NCBI RefSeq assembly: GCF_004120195.1
Contig: NZ_SCHN01000019.1
Span: 491-64,490, forward strand
Length of the DNA stretch: 64,000 nucleotides
Origin: Enterovibrio baiacu
GTDB taxonomy: Bacteria; Pseudomonadota; Gammaproteobacteria; Enterobacterales; Vibrionaceae
Direction of reading: 5' to 3'
Shown here: one piece after another, positions 17,545 through 29,226 of the stretch
How the letters are laid out: the number at the start of each line of letters is the position of its first letter
How positions within the stretch are numbered: position 1 is the first letter of the stretch
Position numbers and translations under genes: made by a program
The notes under the pieces: model-generated
Databases searched by the model: none
What the model saw: the letters and a program-made list of their open reading frames with translations, nothing else
Told to the model about the DNA's origin: nothing

Positions 17545-19067
17545 TATCCCTCCCGCGTAACGCGAAGGACTTCTTCAAGCGTGGTCTGGCCGAGCCTGAC
17601 TTTCATCAGACCGTCAGCGCGAATACTTGGCGAATGTTGGCGAGCATAACGCTCAATGGCCTGCTCACCTTCTTCGTTGTGGATCAGCTCTTGCACGTGC
17701 GTATCAACCACCAGCAACTCGTGAATACCTGTTCGGCCACGGTAGCCTTTGTTGTTACAGTGCTTACACCCCTTAGGGCGATACAAGGTCAATGACTCAT
17801 CTTCCGACATACCAAACCAAGATTTACTTGGTGCATCGGCTTCGTAAGGTTCTTTACAGTCTTGGCACAAGGTACGAACAAGACGCTGTGCAAGTACACC
17901 GAGTAATGACGACGACACAAGGAAAGGTTCAATGCCCATATCACGCAAACGCGTGATGGCACCGACAGCCGTGTTGGTGTGCAAGGTTGATAGAACCAAG
18001 TGACCGGTTAACGAGGCCTGAACCGCAATCTGGGCAGTCTCTAAGTCACGGATCTCACCGACCATCACCACATCCGGGTCTTGACGCAAAATAGCGCGAA
18101 GACCGCGGGCAAAGGTCATGTCGACTTTGGTGTTAACCTGCGTTTGACCGATACCGTCGATATCAAACTCGATCGGATCTTCTACCGTCAGAATATTGCG
18201 TTCAGCGCTGTTTAGCTCGGTTAAACCCGCATACAAGGTCGTGGATTTACCAGAACCTGTCGGGCCCGTTACGAGCAAAATACCGTGAGGACGTTTGATA
18301 AGCGTTTGGAAGCTGTCATGCACTGAACGCGTCATGCCCAAGCTTTCCAAATCCAGCTGGGTGGCGTTTTTATCAAGAAGACGTAATACCACGCGCTCGC
18401 CGTGAGACGATGGCATGGTAGACACACGCACATCGACAGCACGGCCACCAATACGCAAAGAAATACGGCCATCTTGTGGGACACGTTTCTCTGCGATATC
18501 AAGACGCGCCATCACCTTAATACGCGACACTAGCAGTGGCGCGAGTTTGCGGCTTGGGCTTAGCACTTCGCGAAGCACACCATCGACACGAAAACGGATC
18601 GACAGATTTTTCTCAAAGGTTTCAATGTGGATGTCAGACGCGGTTTCTTTGATCGCCTCACCCAGCATTGCATTGATCAATTTAATGATCGGCGCATCGT
18701 CTTCCGATTCCAGCAAGTCTTCGCTTTGCGGCAGCTCTTCGGCCAAGGCAAAGAAATCATCGCTGTCAGCACCGATGTCTTCCATCAATTGCTGTGCTTC
18801 CGACGAATCACGCTGATAAAGCTGGGTCAGCTTAGGATCGAAATCTTCAACGCGCAGTTGGATTGGCGTGAAAGATTGTCCAAGCACACGACGCACTTCC
18901 ATCAACACTTCTGCACGCGGCTGATCTTTGTAATACATCAACCAACCTGTATCTGTGCGCTCAACCATCACACCATGGCGCTTCGCAAAACCAAACGGCA
19001 AACGCGTTGCTGCGATTGGCACAACTTGCTCAAGCACCTCATCAGACACTACTGGAAGCTCATCCAT
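17544..19067 (-). CDS. gspE: type II secretion ATPase E
   Basis: The hexameric cytoplasmic ATPase that powers pseudopilus growth. The 507-residue protein has an N-terminal domain that binds GspL, Walker [13 protein letters not shown], Walker B ([12 protein letters not shown]), the His box STLHTN, and a zinc-binding CxxC...CxxC module (CQDC and CKHC) near residues 400-440. All key residues are present. The ATG at 19067 has AGGT upstream. Confidence 0.97.
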   Translation of the reverse strand: MDELPVVSDEVLEQVVPIAATRLPFGFAKRHGVMVERTDTGWLMYYKDQPRAEVLMEVRRVLGQSFTPIQLRVEDFDPKLTQLYQRDSSEAQQLMEDIGADSDDFFALAEELPQSEDLLESEDDAPIIKLINAMLGEAIKETASDIHIETFEKNLSIRFRVDGVLREVLSPSRKLAPLLVSRIKVMARLDIAEKRVPQDGRISLRIGGRAVDVRVSTMPSSHGERVVLRLLDKNATQLDLESLGMTRSVHDSFQTLIKRPHGILLVTGPTGSGKSTTLYAGLTELNSAERNILTVEDPIEFDIDGIGQTQVNTKVDMTFARGLRAILRQDPDVVMVGEIRDLETAQIAVQASLTGHLVLSTLHTNTAVGAITRLRDMGIEPFLVSSSLLGVLAQRLVRTLCQDCKEPYEADAPSKSWFGMSEDESLTLYRPKGCKHCNNKGYRGRTGIHELLVVDTHVQELIHNEEGEQAIERYARQHSPSIRADGLMKVRLGQTTLEEVLRVTREG

Positions 19068-19072
19068 CGCGC

Positions 19073-21091
19073 TTACCTCAGTTCCGACATAATGGCGCGG
19101 ATTTCTGCGGGCATGGTCAGGTCGTTACCAAATTCAGGTAGCACCGGTGTTGTCACACCTGGCATCAACTTCACTTCTTCTTGTGCACGGAAGATTTGCT
19201 CGGCACGAATGTAGTTGTATTTACGCTGCGTGATACCGTCAGCCGTCAGGCCCGTGCGAATGATCGTCGGTTTGATAAACAGCATCAGGTTACGTTTCGT
19301 TTTTCCTGAAGAGGTTGATTTGAACAAGTGACCAAGGATTGGAATGTCACCAAGGATTGGCACTTTCTGCTCGCTTTCATTGGTTTGCTCATCAATCAAA
19401 CCACTCAACACGATCATTTGTTGGTCAGCCGCCAGAATCGACGTTGTCAATTGGCGCTTACCAAAGCGAATATCCACCGCACCGCTGGCACCCAACACGT
19501 TAGAGATTTCTTGTTCGATGTTGAGCTGAACAGAGTCACCTTCATTGATTTGAGGCGTTACTTTCAGTTTGATACCCACATCCTTACGTTCAACGGTTTG
19601 GAATGGGTTGTCATTGTTTGAGCCTGTCGCAGAGCCTGTTACAACAGGTACTTCTTCACCCACGATGAATGAGGCTTCTTCGTTATCGAGAACCATCAAG
19701 CTTGGTGAAGATAGAATGTTTGAATCGCTGTTAGACGATACAGCTGTTACCAGCGCAGTCCAATCACCAAACACAACACCTGCAGCCAAACCACTCACGC
19801 CGCCTAGCACTTCCGCAATCGCCGTTGGGTCGCCTGATTCGGTGATCGGTACTTCAACCAAGTTATTGTTGTTGTCGAAACGCGACTCTGTGGTCGTGGT
19901 GTCTTTGGCTTGCTCTTGTGCCGCTAGGTAGTTGGTGATGGGCACACCCGTATTACCAAACTGGATACCACCGCCGTCTAGAGACCCCCACTGAACGCCA
20001 AGGTTTGCACCATCGCTTTCAGAGATCTCCACAATCATGGCTTCAATAAGCACTTGTGCACGGCGAATATCAAGCTGTGCAATCACGCTCTCAAGGGCAC
20101 GCATGATATCGGGCGGCGCAGTGATAACGAGGGCGTTAGTCCCTTTATGCGCAGAAATTTTCACGTCATTTCCAGCTTGCGCACCGCCAGACTTCTGGCC
20201 ACCTTGCTTCTCTGCAATCAGGTTGTCAGAGACGCCTTGTAGAACATCCACCACGTCTTCAGCTTTTGCGTAACGCAGATAGACAACACGATTGTTGCCT
20301 GTGGTCGCCATTTCACGGTCTAACTGACCGATCAACTTACGAATACGCTCGCGAACTTGAGGTTCACCCGAGATCAGAATCGAGTTGGTACGCTCGTCCG
20401 CAACAAAGCTAGGCTGCAACAACGCAGGGGTATTTTTGCCATCCGCTTGTTTGTGCAAGCTTTCAACGATACGCACCATTTCAGACGCTGACGCATGGTT
20501 GAGGTTAACGATCTCAACTTCCGTGTCACCGGCTCTGTCTACGCGATCAATGATTTCAGCCAGTCGATTCACCACCGCAGCACGGCCCGTGATCATGATG
20601 ACATTAGCCGGATCGTAGTGAACAACGTTACCCGCACCCGCATTGTCGATAAGTTGGCGTAGCAAAGGAGACAATTCGCGCACCGTGACGTTTTTCACCG
20701 ACACAACACGTGTGATAACCGCATCACCTTGGATGGTGTTGTCGTCACCAACAACAGGAACGGCTGCCTGCTTCGCGTCTTTGTCGCGAATGACTTTCAA
20801 CACACCGTTTTCCATCTCAACCACAGCAAACCCGTAAACCTCAAGCACATTGAGGAAAAACTGGTAATACTGATCATCGTTCAGGACGTCATAGCTACGA
20901 ACATTCACTTTGCCGCGTACAGCGGGATCGACAATGATGGTTTTCTCTAGGTTACGACCAACAATCTCGATAAATTCTTGGATGTCCGTTCCTTTAAAAC
21001 TGGCACTGAATTCAGCGGCCCACGCGCCCATGCTTTGCATCGCTAGCACGCCGGCAACTAGCCACGTTTTACGTTTCTTCCACGTATCCAC
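19073..21091 (-). CDS. gspD: type II secretion secretin D
   Basis: The outer-membrane secretin channel. The 672-residue protein (V. cholerae EpsD about 674) starts at a GTG (21091) with GGAG 7 bp upstream. It has a signal peptide ending AWAA, N0-N3 periplasmic domains, and the secretin domain containing the conserved [10 protein letters not shown] and [14 protein letters not shown] segments. Loss of an ATG start may moderate expression relative to neighbours. It precedes gspE by 5 bp. Confidence 0.97.
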   Translation of the reverse strand: MDTWKKRKTWLVAGVLAMQSMGAWAAEFSASFKGTDIQEFIEIVGRNLEKTIIVDPAVRGKVNVRSYDVLNDDQYYQFFLNVLEVYGFAVVEMENGVLKVIRDKDAKQAAVPVVGDDNTIQGDAVITRVVSVKNVTVRELSPLLRQLIDNAGAGNVVHYDPANVIMITGRAAVVNRLAEIIDRVDRAGDTEVEIVNLNHASASEMVRIVESLHKQADGKNTPALLQPSFVADERTNSILISGEPQVRERIRKLIGQLDREMATTGNNRVVYLRYAKAEDVVDVLQGVSDNLIAEKQGGQKSGGAQAGNDVKISAHKGTNALVITAPPDIMRALESVIAQLDIRRAQVLIEAMIVEISESDGANLGVQWGSLDGGGIQFGNTGVPITNYLAAQEQAKDTTTTESRFDNNNNLVEVPITESGDPTAIAEVLGGVSGLAAGVVFGDWTALVTAVSSNSDSNILSSPSLMVLDNEEASFIVGEEVPVVTGSATGSNNDNPFQTVERKDVGIKLKVTPQINEGDSVQLNIEQEISNVLGASGAVDIRFGKRQLTTSILAADQQMIVLSGLIDEQTNESEQKVPILGDIPILGHLFKSTSSGKTKRNLMLFIKPTIIRTGLTADGITQRKYNYIRAEQIFRAQEEVKLMPGVTTPVLPEFGNDLTMPAEIRAIMSELR

Positions 21092-21115
21092 TCTGTTCTC
21101 CGTTTTCAGTCCTAA

Positions 21116-22027
21116 TTACAGGCTGATATAAATGTCGTGCAACTGACCGTCACGCTGAACGGTGAGACTGATCTCTGAGGCATCAGACAAGCTTTGCCAT
21201 ATACGGTTCATTTCTGCGGGGTTTGTTAAGTCAGCACCGTTAAGACCAACCGCCACGTCTCCGGACTTCAAGCCCGCTTCATCAAATAAACGGCTATCGC
21301 TACCAGGGCCGATGCGATAACCCACTAATCCATTCTCACCCTGCTCTTGAGACAAGGTGATGTATTTCAGCAGCGCTTGCGGGTTACTCAAGATTTCAGC
21401 TTTTACATTGCTAAGGTCGGGCTTGCCTGTATTTCGTCTAACAGGCGCTGATGCTTTTGAACGTGTTGCAGGCTTCGATTGGCCGCGCGCATTGTAATCG
21501 ACCCCCGCCAACATCAAAGCTTCATCTCGTCCGTTATTGCGCAAAATGACGCGGTCGTTCAAAACTTGACGCAAAGTAACGCGAGTTCCTTCAATGGCTT
21601 CGCCAATTCCGTAGGTTTTTTGCGAGCCACGGTTTGCAATCACCGCCAAGCCACGCTCAGGTTCAGAGCTCGCCACCAATCCGACAAGCGTGAGGTTTAA
21701 ACGGGTACGCGGGGCATCAACGACTGGCTCAGGTTTTTTAGGGGCTGGCGCTGTTTTTTCGCTGAAGCGCCCAAAAATATGATGATTAACGATCTGATCG
21801 ATTTGGTAGGCAGGTGTGACTTGTCCAACCGACACTTGAGAGGGTGCAGAAGAAACAACCGTCGCGTCAGCGGGTACAAACCATACCCATAGCAAGCGGC
21901 CTAACGTCCATGCCAATATAAATAGCAATATCCGTGTCACCCACTTCGCTGCCGTGGCAGGAGCGTCCTTTCCTAATTGTGGCGGCGCAAAGTTTCCTAA
22001 GCGCTTCATCCCGAAATTTGCAAACAT
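21116..22027 (-). CDS. gspC: type II secretion protein C
   Basis: The first gene of the operon. GspC connects the inner-membrane platform to the secretin. The 303-residue protein has a membrane segment near residues 30-50, a homology-region domain (LVGLVASSEPERGLAVIANRG) and a C-terminal PDZ-like domain (GLKSGDVAVGLNG). AGGA lies 5 bp before the ATG at 22027. The N-terminal 30 residues differ clearly from V. cholerae EpsC. The promoter must lie in the 268-bp gap shared with hslR; no convincing hexamers were seen. Confidence 0.94.
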   Translation of the reverse strand: MFANFGMKRLGNFAPPQLGKDAPATAAKWVTRILLFILAWTLGRLLWVWFVPADATVVSSAPSQVSVGQVTPAYQIDQIVNHHIFGRFSEKTAPAPKKPEPVVDAPRTRLNLTLVGLVASSEPERGLAVIANRGSQKTYGIGEAIEGTRVTLRQVLNDRVILRNNGRDEALMLAGVDYNARGQSKPATRSKASAPVRRNTGKPDLSNVKAEILSNPQALLKYITLSQEQGENGLVGYRIGPGSDSRLFDEAGLKSGDVAVGLNGADLTNPAEMNRIWQSLSDASEISLTVQRDGQLHDIYISL

Positions 22028-22295
22028 GCTTTTCCTGTCTAATTACATCAGCAATGCATTGGCAACCAATATGTTGACTGTTTTTAGCGCCTTGATGCAG
22101 GAATCATTAGTATGACTCAACAATTTACCTTTTTTCAGACCAATTGCCGATAAGAGAGACCTGATTTTTGACTGAATGATTCCATCTCGGCTTGAAAGTT
22201 AGACGGATCGACACCATATCCAGCGCTGAACTGTGATGCTGATCGTATTAACCAATTGTGGTAAGTTTAGTCACCTGAATGTAAAGGAGTGTTTA

Positions 22296-22706
22296 GTGGG
22301 TTCAAAACACGACAATTCCGACCAAAAATTGCAAGTTCGCTTAGACAAGTGGTTGTGGGCCGCGCGCTTTTACAAGACACGAAGTTTGGCGAGAAACATG
22401 ATTGACGGTGGCAAAGTGCACTATAACGGCCAGCGTTCAAAACCGAGCAAATTGGTTGAAGTCGGTGCGGAAATCCGACTACGCCAAGGTGCTGAAGAAA
22501 AAACCATCGTGGTTGAGAAACTCAGCGAACATCGACGCGGTGCCCCAGAAGCACAAGCGCTTTACAGCGAAACCGATGCCAGCGTGACATTGCGCGAGCA
22601 AAAGAGTCTCGAACGCAAACTCAATGCGCACAACCCGAGCCCAGAACGCCGACCTGACAAAAAGCAGCGACGCGATATTATCAAATTTAGAAACAGTAAC
22701 GATTAA
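22296..22706 (+). CDS. hslR: ribosome-associated heat shock protein Hsp15
   Basis: Hsp15 binds 50S subunits that carry a stalled nascent chain and free tRNA, helping to recycle them. A GTG start at 22296 is chosen because AAAGGAG lies 6-7 bp upstream and it gives 136 residues, against 133 in E. coli; the ATG at 22233 has no binding site. The S4 RNA-binding motif (VRLDKWLWAARFYKTRSLA) fills the N-terminal half and the tail is strongly basic. It is followed 18 bp later by hslO, the same heat-shock pair as in E. coli. Confidence 0.95.
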   Translation: MGSKHDNSDQKLQVRLDKWLWAARFYKTRSLARNMIDGGKVHYNGQRSKPSKLVEVGAEIRLRQGAEEKTIVVEKLSEHRRGAPEAQALYSETDASVTLREQKSLERKLNAHNPSPERRPDKKQRRDIIKFRNSND

Positions 22707-22724
22707 CGCCGGAGAAATTATCCC

Positions 22725-23600
22725 ATGGCACAAGACAGTCTGCACCGTTACTTGTTCGATGGCGTTTCAGTACGCGGCGAACTGGTTCAATTATCTGATT
22801 CTTTTGAACAACTCACAGGCAGCAAGGAATACCCTGCGCCAATTAAAAAGCTGCTGGGTGAGCTTATGGTTGCCACCAGCTTGCTGACTGCGACCTTGAA
22901 ATTCGAGGGCAGCATTACCGTGCAAATCCAAGGTGACGGTCCAGTACCCCTTGTGGTTATCAACGGTAACCACGAACAAGTACTTCGTGGAACAGCGCGC
23001 TGGCATGGTGAGCTTGCTGACGACATCACCTTGCAAGGTATGATCGGCAAAGGGCAAATCGTGATCACTATCGAGCCAGAGAAAGGCGAACGCTACCAAG
23101 GTATCGTTGGTTTGGAAGGCGAAACCCTTCAAGAGTGTATTGAAGATTACTTCGAACGTTCTGAGCAGCTAAAAACACGTTTGTGGCTTCGCACAGGTGA
23201 CGTTGACGGTAAAAACCACGCGTCAGGCATGTTGCTTCAAGTGATGCCTGATGGCCAAGGAAGTGCCGAAGATTTCGACCACCTTGCACAGTTAACGGAC
23301 ACAGTGAAGAACGAGGAATTGTTCACTTTGGCCGCTGAAGACGTTCTTTACAGACTTTATCACCAAGAAAATGTAAAAGTCTTCGAGCCGAAAAACGTGA
23401 CATTCAAGTGTACATGCTCTCGCGAGCGCAGCGCTTCTGCGATTGCTGCAATTGAACGCCAAGAAGTTGAGAAAATGGTCGTTGAGACAGGAAACCTCAA
23501 ACTTCACTGTGATTATTGTGGCACGGACTATGAATTCGATAGTGTTGATATTAAAGCAATTTTCGATCAAAACAGTCCTTCATCAGATTCTATGCATTAA
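22725..23600 (+). CDS. hslO: redox-regulated chaperone Hsp33
   Basis: Hsp33 is a holdase that is activated when its zinc cluster is oxidised. The 291-residue protein carries the C-terminal redox switch CTC...CDYC, with the two cysteine pairs near residues 231-233 and 265-268. The N-terminal domain is typical ([11 protein letters not shown]). It is in an operon with hslR and is closed by a strong terminator. Confidence 0.96.
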   Translation: MAQDSLHRYLFDGVSVRGELVQLSDSFEQLTGSKEYPAPIKKLLGELMVATSLLTATLKFEGSITVQIQGDGPVPLVVINGNHEQVLRGTARWHGELADDITLQGMIGKGQIVITIEPEKGERYQGIVGLEGETLQECIEDYFERSEQLKTRLWLRTGDVDGKNHASGMLLQVMPDGQGSAEDFDHLAQLTDTVKNEELFTLAAEDVLYRLYHQENVKVFEPKNVTFKCTCSRERSASAIAAIERQEVEKMVVETGNLKLHCDYCGTDYEFDSVDIKAIFDQNSPSSDSMH

Positions 23601-23635
23601 TATTTTCCTTAAATAATTAACGCACAAAAAACCAA

Positions 23636-23666
23636 CAAAAATCGGCCTCCTGGCCGATTTTTTTTC
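23636..23666 (+). terminator. terminator after hslO
   Basis: The stem ATCGGCC/GGCCGAT with loop TCCT (23641-23658) is preceded by A-rich sequence and followed by eight T. Confidence 0.88.
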
Positions 23667-23910
23667 CCTTTCTCGTCTCTTTCCCAAAAAAAATACGCCG
23701 ACCTTTAACTGCTTAATTTTGTACAAATAATAACCAATATCGAGTGGCACAAGTGCTTAACATGGCGGTAATATAAAAGGTACAGACTGGTTAAGAGTAT
23801 TACATTACCTTAATTTGTTTGTGGTTATTTTTTGAATTAACTCTCTGAATTACCTAGTTCAGGTTGCTAGCATGGACGACAGTTAAACACATCTTACCCA
23901 AGGAGCACCT
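23667..23910 (+). other. pckA upstream region, no specific site recognised
   Basis: These 244 bp lie between the hslO terminator and pckA. The last 150 bp are A/T-rich and must hold the pckA promoter. I looked for a CRP dyad, expected for a gluconeogenic gene, and found only half-sites such as TTGTGG, so none is claimed. Confidence 0.4.
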
Positions 23911-25542
23911 ATGACTGTCATGAACGTCGAGAAAAAGGTTGCAAGAAATATAGATTTGTCACTGCACGGCTTAAACAATGTTAAGGAGGTGATTCGTAAC
24001 CCAAGTTATGAGCAACTCTTTACTGAAGAAACAAAAGCTGAGCTTGAAGGATATGAGAAAGGCGTTGTTACCGAACTTGGTGCAGTGTCAGTCGATACTG
24101 GTATTTTTACTGGTCGTTCCCCGAAAGACAAATACATCGTACGAGATGCCACCACTGAAAACACCATGTGGTGGTCAGATCAAGGCGCTAACGACAACAA
24201 AGCGATCGAACAGCACGTCTGGGATGATCTGAAAGCCCTTGTGACTACCCAACTATCTGGCAAGCGTCTATTCGTCATTGACGGCTACTGTGGCGCAAAC
24301 CCTGATACTCGCTTATGCATCCGCGTTATCACAGAAGTAGCTTGGCAGGCACACTTCGTTAAAAACATGTTTATCCGCCCAACTGAAGAAGAGCTGGAAA
24401 ACTTTGAACCTGATTTCGTGGTAATGAATGGTGCTAAGTGCGTCAATGAGAAGTGGGAAGAGCACGGTCTGAACTCTGAAAACTTCACCGTATTTAACCT
24501 GACCGAGAAAATGCAATTGATCGGCGGTACATGGTACGGCGGCGAAATGAAGAAAGGCATGTTCGCAATGATGAACTACTTCCTGCCTCTGCAAGACATT
24601 GCATCAATGCACTGTTCTGCAAACATGGGCAAAGAAGGCGACGTTGCGATTTTCTTCGGTCTTTCTGGTACAGGTAAAACCACACTGTCTACCGATCCTA
24701 AGCGCGAGCTTATCGGTGATGACGAGCACGGTTGGGATGACAACGGCGTCTTCAACTTCGAAGGTGGCTGCTACGCAAAAACCATCAAGCTTTCAAAAGA
24801 AGCGGAGCCTGATATCTACAATGCGATCCGTCGTGACGCACTGCTAGAGAACGTGACCGTTCGTAAAGATGGCTCTATCGATTTTGATGATGGTTCGAAA
24901 ACAGAGAACACCCGTGTTTCTTACCCGATCTACCACATCGAAAACATCGTTAAGCCTGTATCAAAAGGCGGTCACGCAAACAAAGTGATCTTCTTGTCTG
25001 CTGATGCATTTGGCGTATTGCCACCTGTTTCTAAGCTGACGCCAGAGCAAACCAAGTACCACTTCCTGTCTGGCTTCACGGCCAAACTTGCAGGTACTGA
25101 GCGTGGTATCACTGAGCCGACACCAACGTTCTCTGCCTGTTTCGGTAAAGCGTTCCTAACGCTTCACCCTACCAAGTACGCAGAAGTATTGGTTAAGCGT
25201 ATGGAAGCCGTTGGTGCGGAAGCTTACCTGGTGAACACCGGTTGGAACGGTACGGGCAAACGTATCTCAATCAAAGACACGCGCGGCATCATCGATGCGA
25301 TTCTTGATGGTTCAATCGAGAAAGCAGAAACCAAATCTATTCCGATCTTCAACCTGGAAGTGCCTACCAGCCTACCAGGCGTAGACCCAGCGATTCTGGA
25401 TCCACGTGACACGTACGTTGACCCTCTACAATGGGAAAGCAAAGCGGAAGATTTAGCACAGCGCTTTATCAACAACTTCGTTGAGTACACTGACAACGAC
25501 GAAGGCAAAGCATTGGTTAAAGCGGGTCCACAACTCGACTAA
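23911..25542 (+). CDS. pckA: phosphoenolpyruvate carboxykinase (ATP)
   Basis: PckA catalyses the first committed step of gluconeogenesis, oxaloacetate plus ATP to phosphoenolpyruvate. The 543-residue protein contains the substrate-binding RSPKDKYIV, the kinase-1a P-loop [11 protein letters not shown], the metal site GDDEHGW, and the C-terminal adenine-binding region ([13 protein letters not shown]). AAGGAG is 5-6 bp before the ATG. It is a single-gene transcript with a terminator. Codon use is of the highly expressed type. Confidence 0.97.
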   Translation: MTVMNVEKKVARNIDLSLHGLNNVKEVIRNPSYEQLFTEETKAELEGYEKGVVTELGAVSVDTGIFTGRSPKDKYIVRDATTENTMWWSDQGANDNKAIEQHVWDDLKALVTTQLSGKRLFVIDGYCGANPDTRLCIRVITEVAWQAHFVKNMFIRPTEEELENFEPDFVVMNGAKCVNEKWEEHGLNSENFTVFNLTEKMQLIGGTWYGGEMKKGMFAMMNYFLPLQDIASMHCSANMGKEGDVAIFFGLSGTGKTTLSTDPKRELIGDDEHGWDDNGVFNFEGGCYAKTIKLSKEAEPDIYNAIRRDALLENVTVRKDGSIDFDDGSKTENTRVSYPIYHIENIVKPVSKGGHANKVIFLSADAFGVLPPVSKLTPEQTKYHFLSGFTAKLAGTERGITEPTPTFSACFGKAFLTLHPTKYAEVLVKRMEAVGAEAYLVNTGWNGTGKRISIKDTRGIIDAILDGSIEKAETKSIPIFNLEVPTSLPGVDPAILDPRDTYVDPLQWESKAEDLAQRFINNFVEYTDNDEGKALVKAGPQLD

Positions 25543-25557
25543 GACACACTTGCCGAT

Positions 25558-25587
25558 GAAAGCCCCCTCTTGGGGGCTTTCTTTTTT
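25558..25587 (+). terminator. terminator after pckA
   Basis: The stem AAAGCCCCC/GGGGGCTTT with loop TCTT is followed by CTTTTTT. Confidence 0.88.
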
Positions 25588-25770
25588 CCGCCGATGTAAT
25601 CCTTGTTTCTTTTCATGCTGTCTCACGGCCTTGCCGCTTTCGGCTTGAATAACCGACCTTTTTACGCCAACCTCAACACACTATGCGGGTATAAACCCGA
25701 CCTATGCGTATTCTTCACAAACCAAAGTACGTCGTTATTCTGGTTTGGGTATTAAAGAGATCATCTCCAC

Positions 25771-27678
25771 ATGCGTTTGCTTGCAAAGTTGCTTACGTCG
25801 CTACTCATCGTGCTCGTTGTCGCCTTGTGCACCTTCCTGACGGTTCTACACACGTCTTACGGTTTGCCCATGGTGCAACGTGTTGTTAGCACTCTCACGC
25901 CTTATCAACTCAATGCCAGTGCCCTTGAGTACGACATTCTTTCGCCGTTTAGCATCGCATTTGATGAGCCCGAGCTGTTGAAAGACAACCGTGGCGATTC
26001 TGTTGCGTTCTTGTCTGTCACCGTTTCCCCACTCGACAGCCTCACCGGACAACTCGCCCTAAGAAGCCTTGTCATTCGGGGCGCCACCTTCAACGATACC
26101 CTGCCTGAGTGGGTGCCAAATTCACTCACCGTGAAACACATTGCACTGGATGATTTGGCGTACGACAGTGACGCGTTGTCATTTTCTCAAGCAGATGTGC
26201 AATTATCGGATTGGGAAAGCAGTGAAAAAGAATGGGGAACGTGGAACGGGAAGTTTCAATTTTCCGCCCCTCAGATATCACTTCAGGGGCAGACACTCTC
26301 AAATTTGCTGCTCGACAGTGAAAAACGTGATGATACTTGGGAAGTGTGGGGATTATCCTTCAACAGCATGTTTGGCAACGTCACAGGTAGCGCTACCCTT
26401 GATACAAACAACCACTGGACCATTCACCAACTTGGCCTGAGTGATGCGCGAATTGAACCCTCAGAGGCACTGTCCGCGTTGTCCTCTCAATGGCAGGCTT
26501 TTTCTCAGCACTATTCCATGGACATTCGCAGGCTCGACCTCTTGGATGTCAGTGCGGAAATGCCCACATTGAGCATTGATCATCTCAACCTCTCCGCACA
26601 ATCCATTACCGTGAAAAATGGCCAACTGACGTGGGCCAACAGTAACGTGCCATCTTTGCTATCGTTCAATGCAAACTTACTGCGCTACGACACTTGGGTG
26701 CTGACCGATGCGTTGGGGGAGTTTTCGCTGTCCCCTGATCTTTTGCGCGTTAATGCGTTTTCTTCCAAGATCAACGATGAGGGCTTTATCTCGTTTGCCG
26801 GAGATATCAGCAAAGCCCGTCTGCAACTGCAAACCTTGGTGGTGAATGGGTTTGACTTAACGCTTCAAGCGCCGTTGCTTACCTCCCTGAACACGGCGTG
26901 GTCGGCACTGGACGATGTTCAAATAGCATCGCTGTCAGTGCGACACACCAATGTGACCGTGCCTGATGTGAATTTCCCGCTGCAGTTAATTGGCATCAAC
27001 CTGCGGGGAAATGCGTTGTCGCTGCGCGAAAAGCAACGTTCAGGAATGTGGCAAGGTGACCTCACCGTCAGCATGAAAGCCGCCAGTGTAAATCGCGTTT
27101 CCGTCTCTGCACCGCATGCGAGCATGTCCGTGAATGATGGCGCATGGCAATTAGACGCACTGTCATTGTCGTTCCCGCAAGGCCAATTGAACGCGACCGC
27201 CAAGATTGATTTAGCCAACCCTAGCAGACCTTGGGAAGTGAAAGCGCAAGGGCTGAGCATTCCAACCTCGCTTTATCAGCGTTGGTTTGGTGTGTACTTA
27301 CCCCTCTCTGGTGATCACGACGTGTATGCTGCATTTTCTGGCCTAGCCGCAAGTAACGACAGTTTCGCGTATAGCCTGACGGGCACCTTGAATGCCACGC
27401 CGCACCGAGTGCTATTTTCTCGCACGCAAGGCACAACGCTTTCTCAAGACATTCTGAATGTGTTCACAGACAACGAGCGAACGCAAGGCGCTGTTGATCT
27501 GCCATTGGTGATGGGAGACATCGCCATCACCGCCGACAGAGGGCGTATTCAGATTACGCCAATGACCATTGAAGATGACAATGAGAAAACTGAACTTTCT
27601 GGTGAGTGGGATTTAGTGACCCAAGATGGGGCATTGTCGAACAAGACGATAAGCGCTAACACTTTTGAAGCGCGATGA
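25771..27678 (+). CDS. AsmA-like inner-membrane / periplasmic protein
   Basis: A 635-residue protein with one N-terminal membrane segment (about residues 6-26) followed by a long periplasmic region rich in short beta strands and S/T/L/D, the pattern of AsmA and other bridge-like lipid-transfer family members. The N-terminal architecture and the C-terminal segment (ITADRGRIQITPMTIEDDNEKTELSG) look like AsmA_2-type repeats. It is not E. coli AsmA itself. It stands alone between pckA and a bidirectional terminator. A role in phospholipid traffic to the outer membrane is a family-level inference. Confidence 0.7.
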   Translation: MRLLAKLLTSLLIVLVVALCTFLTVLHTSYGLPMVQRVVSTLTPYQLNASALEYDILSPFSIAFDEPELLKDNRGDSVAFLSVTVSPLDSLTGQLALRSLVIRGATFNDTLPEWVPNSLTVKHIALDDLAYDSDALSFSQADVQLSDWESSEKEWGTWNGKFQFSAPQISLQGQTLSNLLLDSEKRDDTWEVWGLSFNSMFGNVTGSATLDTNNHWTIHQLGLSDARIEPSEALSALSSQWQAFSQHYSMDIRRLDLLDVSAEMPTLSIDHLNLSAQSITVKNGQLTWANSNVPSLLSFNANLLRYDTWVLTDALGEFSLSPDLLRVNAFSSKINDEGFISFAGDISKARLQLQTLVVNGFDLTLQAPLLTSLNTAWSALDDVQIASLSVRHTNVTVPDVNFPLQLIGINLRGNALSLREKQRSGMWQGDLTVSMKAASVNRVSVSAPHASMSVNDGAWQLDALSLSFPQGQLNATAKIDLANPSRPWEVKAQGLSIPTSLYQRWFGVYLPLSGDHDVYAAFSGLAASNDSFAYSLTGTLNATPHRVLFSRTQGTTLSQDILNVFTDNERTQGAVDLPLVMGDIAITADRGRIQITPMTIEDDNEKTELSGEWDLVTQDGALSNKTISANTFEAR

Positions 27679-27720
27679 GCAGGAATGCTGAGACGATCTT
27701 AACTTGCCATTTTCAGCCAT

Positions 27721-27751
27721 AAAAAAAGCGCGAAATCTTCGCGCTTTTTTG
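27721..27751. terminator. bidirectional terminator between the AsmA-like gene and fabY
   Basis: The stem AAAGCGCGAA/TTCGCGCTTT with a 3-4 base loop has A-runs on the left and T-runs on the right. It serves two convergent units. Confidence 0.88.
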
Positions 27752-27788
27752 TCAGTTTTCATGGTACATAAGCCATCAAGCTGATGGC

Positions 27789-28736
27789 TTAACCAAACAG
27801 TAACGTTTGCGTTGGTGTTTGATCTTGATGCGACGTGTTCTCTTCTGGCACTAACATGTAAGTACCCGCAAACACACCTGCAATGTCATCACCACTGTAT
27901 AACGTCACTTCGAGTTTCACGCGCGCTTTTCGCCCATCGGCCAAGCGGTCTAAATCACCACTTAACCCATCAAGCGACACCACTGCGCGTGGGCGTTCAG
28001 TGATAGGCTTTCGATATCGAATGTGACTGTCTGCCAGCACAATACCCGCCGTCAGTTGTCGTTCTTTCATCAGCAACCACACCATGCCCCACCCTGCGAG
28101 GGTCGCCATGCTAAACACACTGCCCGCAAACATCGAGTCATGAGGATTAAGATTGGCATTCAGCAGAGCGGACACTTCAAAACGATAGCCTGTGAATTGG
28201 GTGATGCGAACACCCATTTTATCGCTGATCGGGATCTGTGTTTGCCAGCGTTGCTGAAGTTCGCTGCACCATTCTGGATGACGAACAACACCAGACATCA
28301 TATCGAGCGGTTTAAGCATTTGTTGGTGGCGAACAGGGCCGCGCTCTTCGTTCAATTCACCCTGACTGACAAACCCATTGCCACAATAAAACCCAATGGC
28401 ATCTTCGCGGGCATTACACACAAGGCGTTTTGCCCCTTCTTGGCGCGCAAGCGATTCCAGAGCCATTAAGATCAGAGCACCCAGACCACGCTTTCGATAA
28501 TCAGGGGAAACGGCCATGTAACGGATCTGCCCATCATTATCTGGACTGATATATAAACGACCTATCGCAATAGGCTCGCCTTTGGCATCCACGATCATGC
28601 GGTGAATCGCTCCGACATCGTAGGCATCACGCTCAGAGCCCTCAGGCTGACACCAAGGTTCGCGCAGCATCTGCCAGCGAAAATGGAAGTACGCTTTTAA
28701 TTCGTCTTCCTTCGTTGGTGTGATCAATCGAAACAT
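27789..28736 (-). CDS. fabY: bifunctional GNAT / thioesterase-like protein FabY (YiiD)
   Basis: A 315-residue fusion. Residues about 1-150 are an N-acetyltransferase domain (RYMAVSPDYRKRGLGALILMALE) and residues about 165-310 form a hot-dog thioesterase-like domain (NPHDSMFAGSVFSMATLAGWG). Both match E. coli YiiD, which has been named FabY for a role in starting fatty acid synthesis. The start at ATG 28736 is chosen because it restores the E. coli N terminus and avoids overlap with dtd; AGGAG is about 9 bp upstream. It follows dtd by 34 bp, probably in the same transcript. Confidence 0.92.
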   Translation of the reverse strand: MFRLITPTKEDELKAYFHFRWQMLREPWCQPEGSERDAYDVGAIHRMIVDAKGEPIAIGRLYISPDNDGQIRYMAVSPDYRKRGLGALILMALESLARQEGAKRLVCNAREDAIGFYCGNGFVSQGELNEERGPVRHQQMLKPLDMMSGVVRHPEWCSELQQRWQTQIPISDKMGVRITQFTGYRFEVSALLNANLNPHDSMFAGSVFSMATLAGWGMVWLLMKERQLTAGIVLADSHIRYRKPITERPRAVVSLDGLSGDLDRLADGRKARVKLEVTLYSGDDIAGVFAGTYMLVPEENTSHQDQTPTQTLLFG

Positions 28737-28770
28737 TCCGCAGCTCTCCTTGCGAACCTGAAGTGGATCT

Positions 28771-29205
28771 CTAAGCCTGAAGCCAGAAAGTAACTGGCCC
28801 ATCATTGGTCAGGCTGACTTTCATGTCAGCCGCAAATACACCGTTTTCAGTGTGAACACCGCTGTCACGGCAGTACTGCGAAAACAATTGGTACAGCCTG
28901 TCTGCTTCCGCCGGTGGCGCTCCATTAAAACTAGGACGCATCCCTTTTTTTGTATCAGCGGCGAGCGTAAATTGCGACACCACCAACACCTGACCACCTG
29001 CTTGTTGCACGTTCAAATTCATTTTTCCTTCGTCATCACCGAAAATGCGATAACCCAGAACTTTCTCGTGTAGGCGATGCGCTTTCTTGTCGTCATCCCC
29101 TTTTTCAACGCCCAGCAGCACCAGTAGGCCATGATCAATCGCCCCCACAACCTCGCCGTCAACCACGACGCGTGCTTCACTTACTCGCTGGATCAGCGCA
29201 ATCAT
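28771..29205 (-). CDS. dtd: D-aminoacyl-tRNA deacylase
   Basis: Dtd removes D-amino acids, and glycine mischarged on tRNA-Ala, from tRNA. The 144-residue protein has both active-site signatures, SQFTLAAD and the C-terminal NDGPVTF loop carrying the Gly-cisPro motif. It lies 21 bp after yihY and just before fabY, the same yihY-dtd-fabY order as in E. coli. Confidence 0.97.
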   Translation of the reverse strand: MIALIQRVSEARVVVDGEVVGAIDHGLLVLLGVEKGDDDKKAHRLHEKVLGYRIFGDDEGKMNLNVQQAGGQVLVVSQFTLAADTKKGMRPSFNGAPPAEADRLYQLFSQYCRDSGVHTENGVFAADMKVSLTNDGPVTFWLQA

Positions 29206-29226
29206 ACCAGTTCCTCTCTTATCATT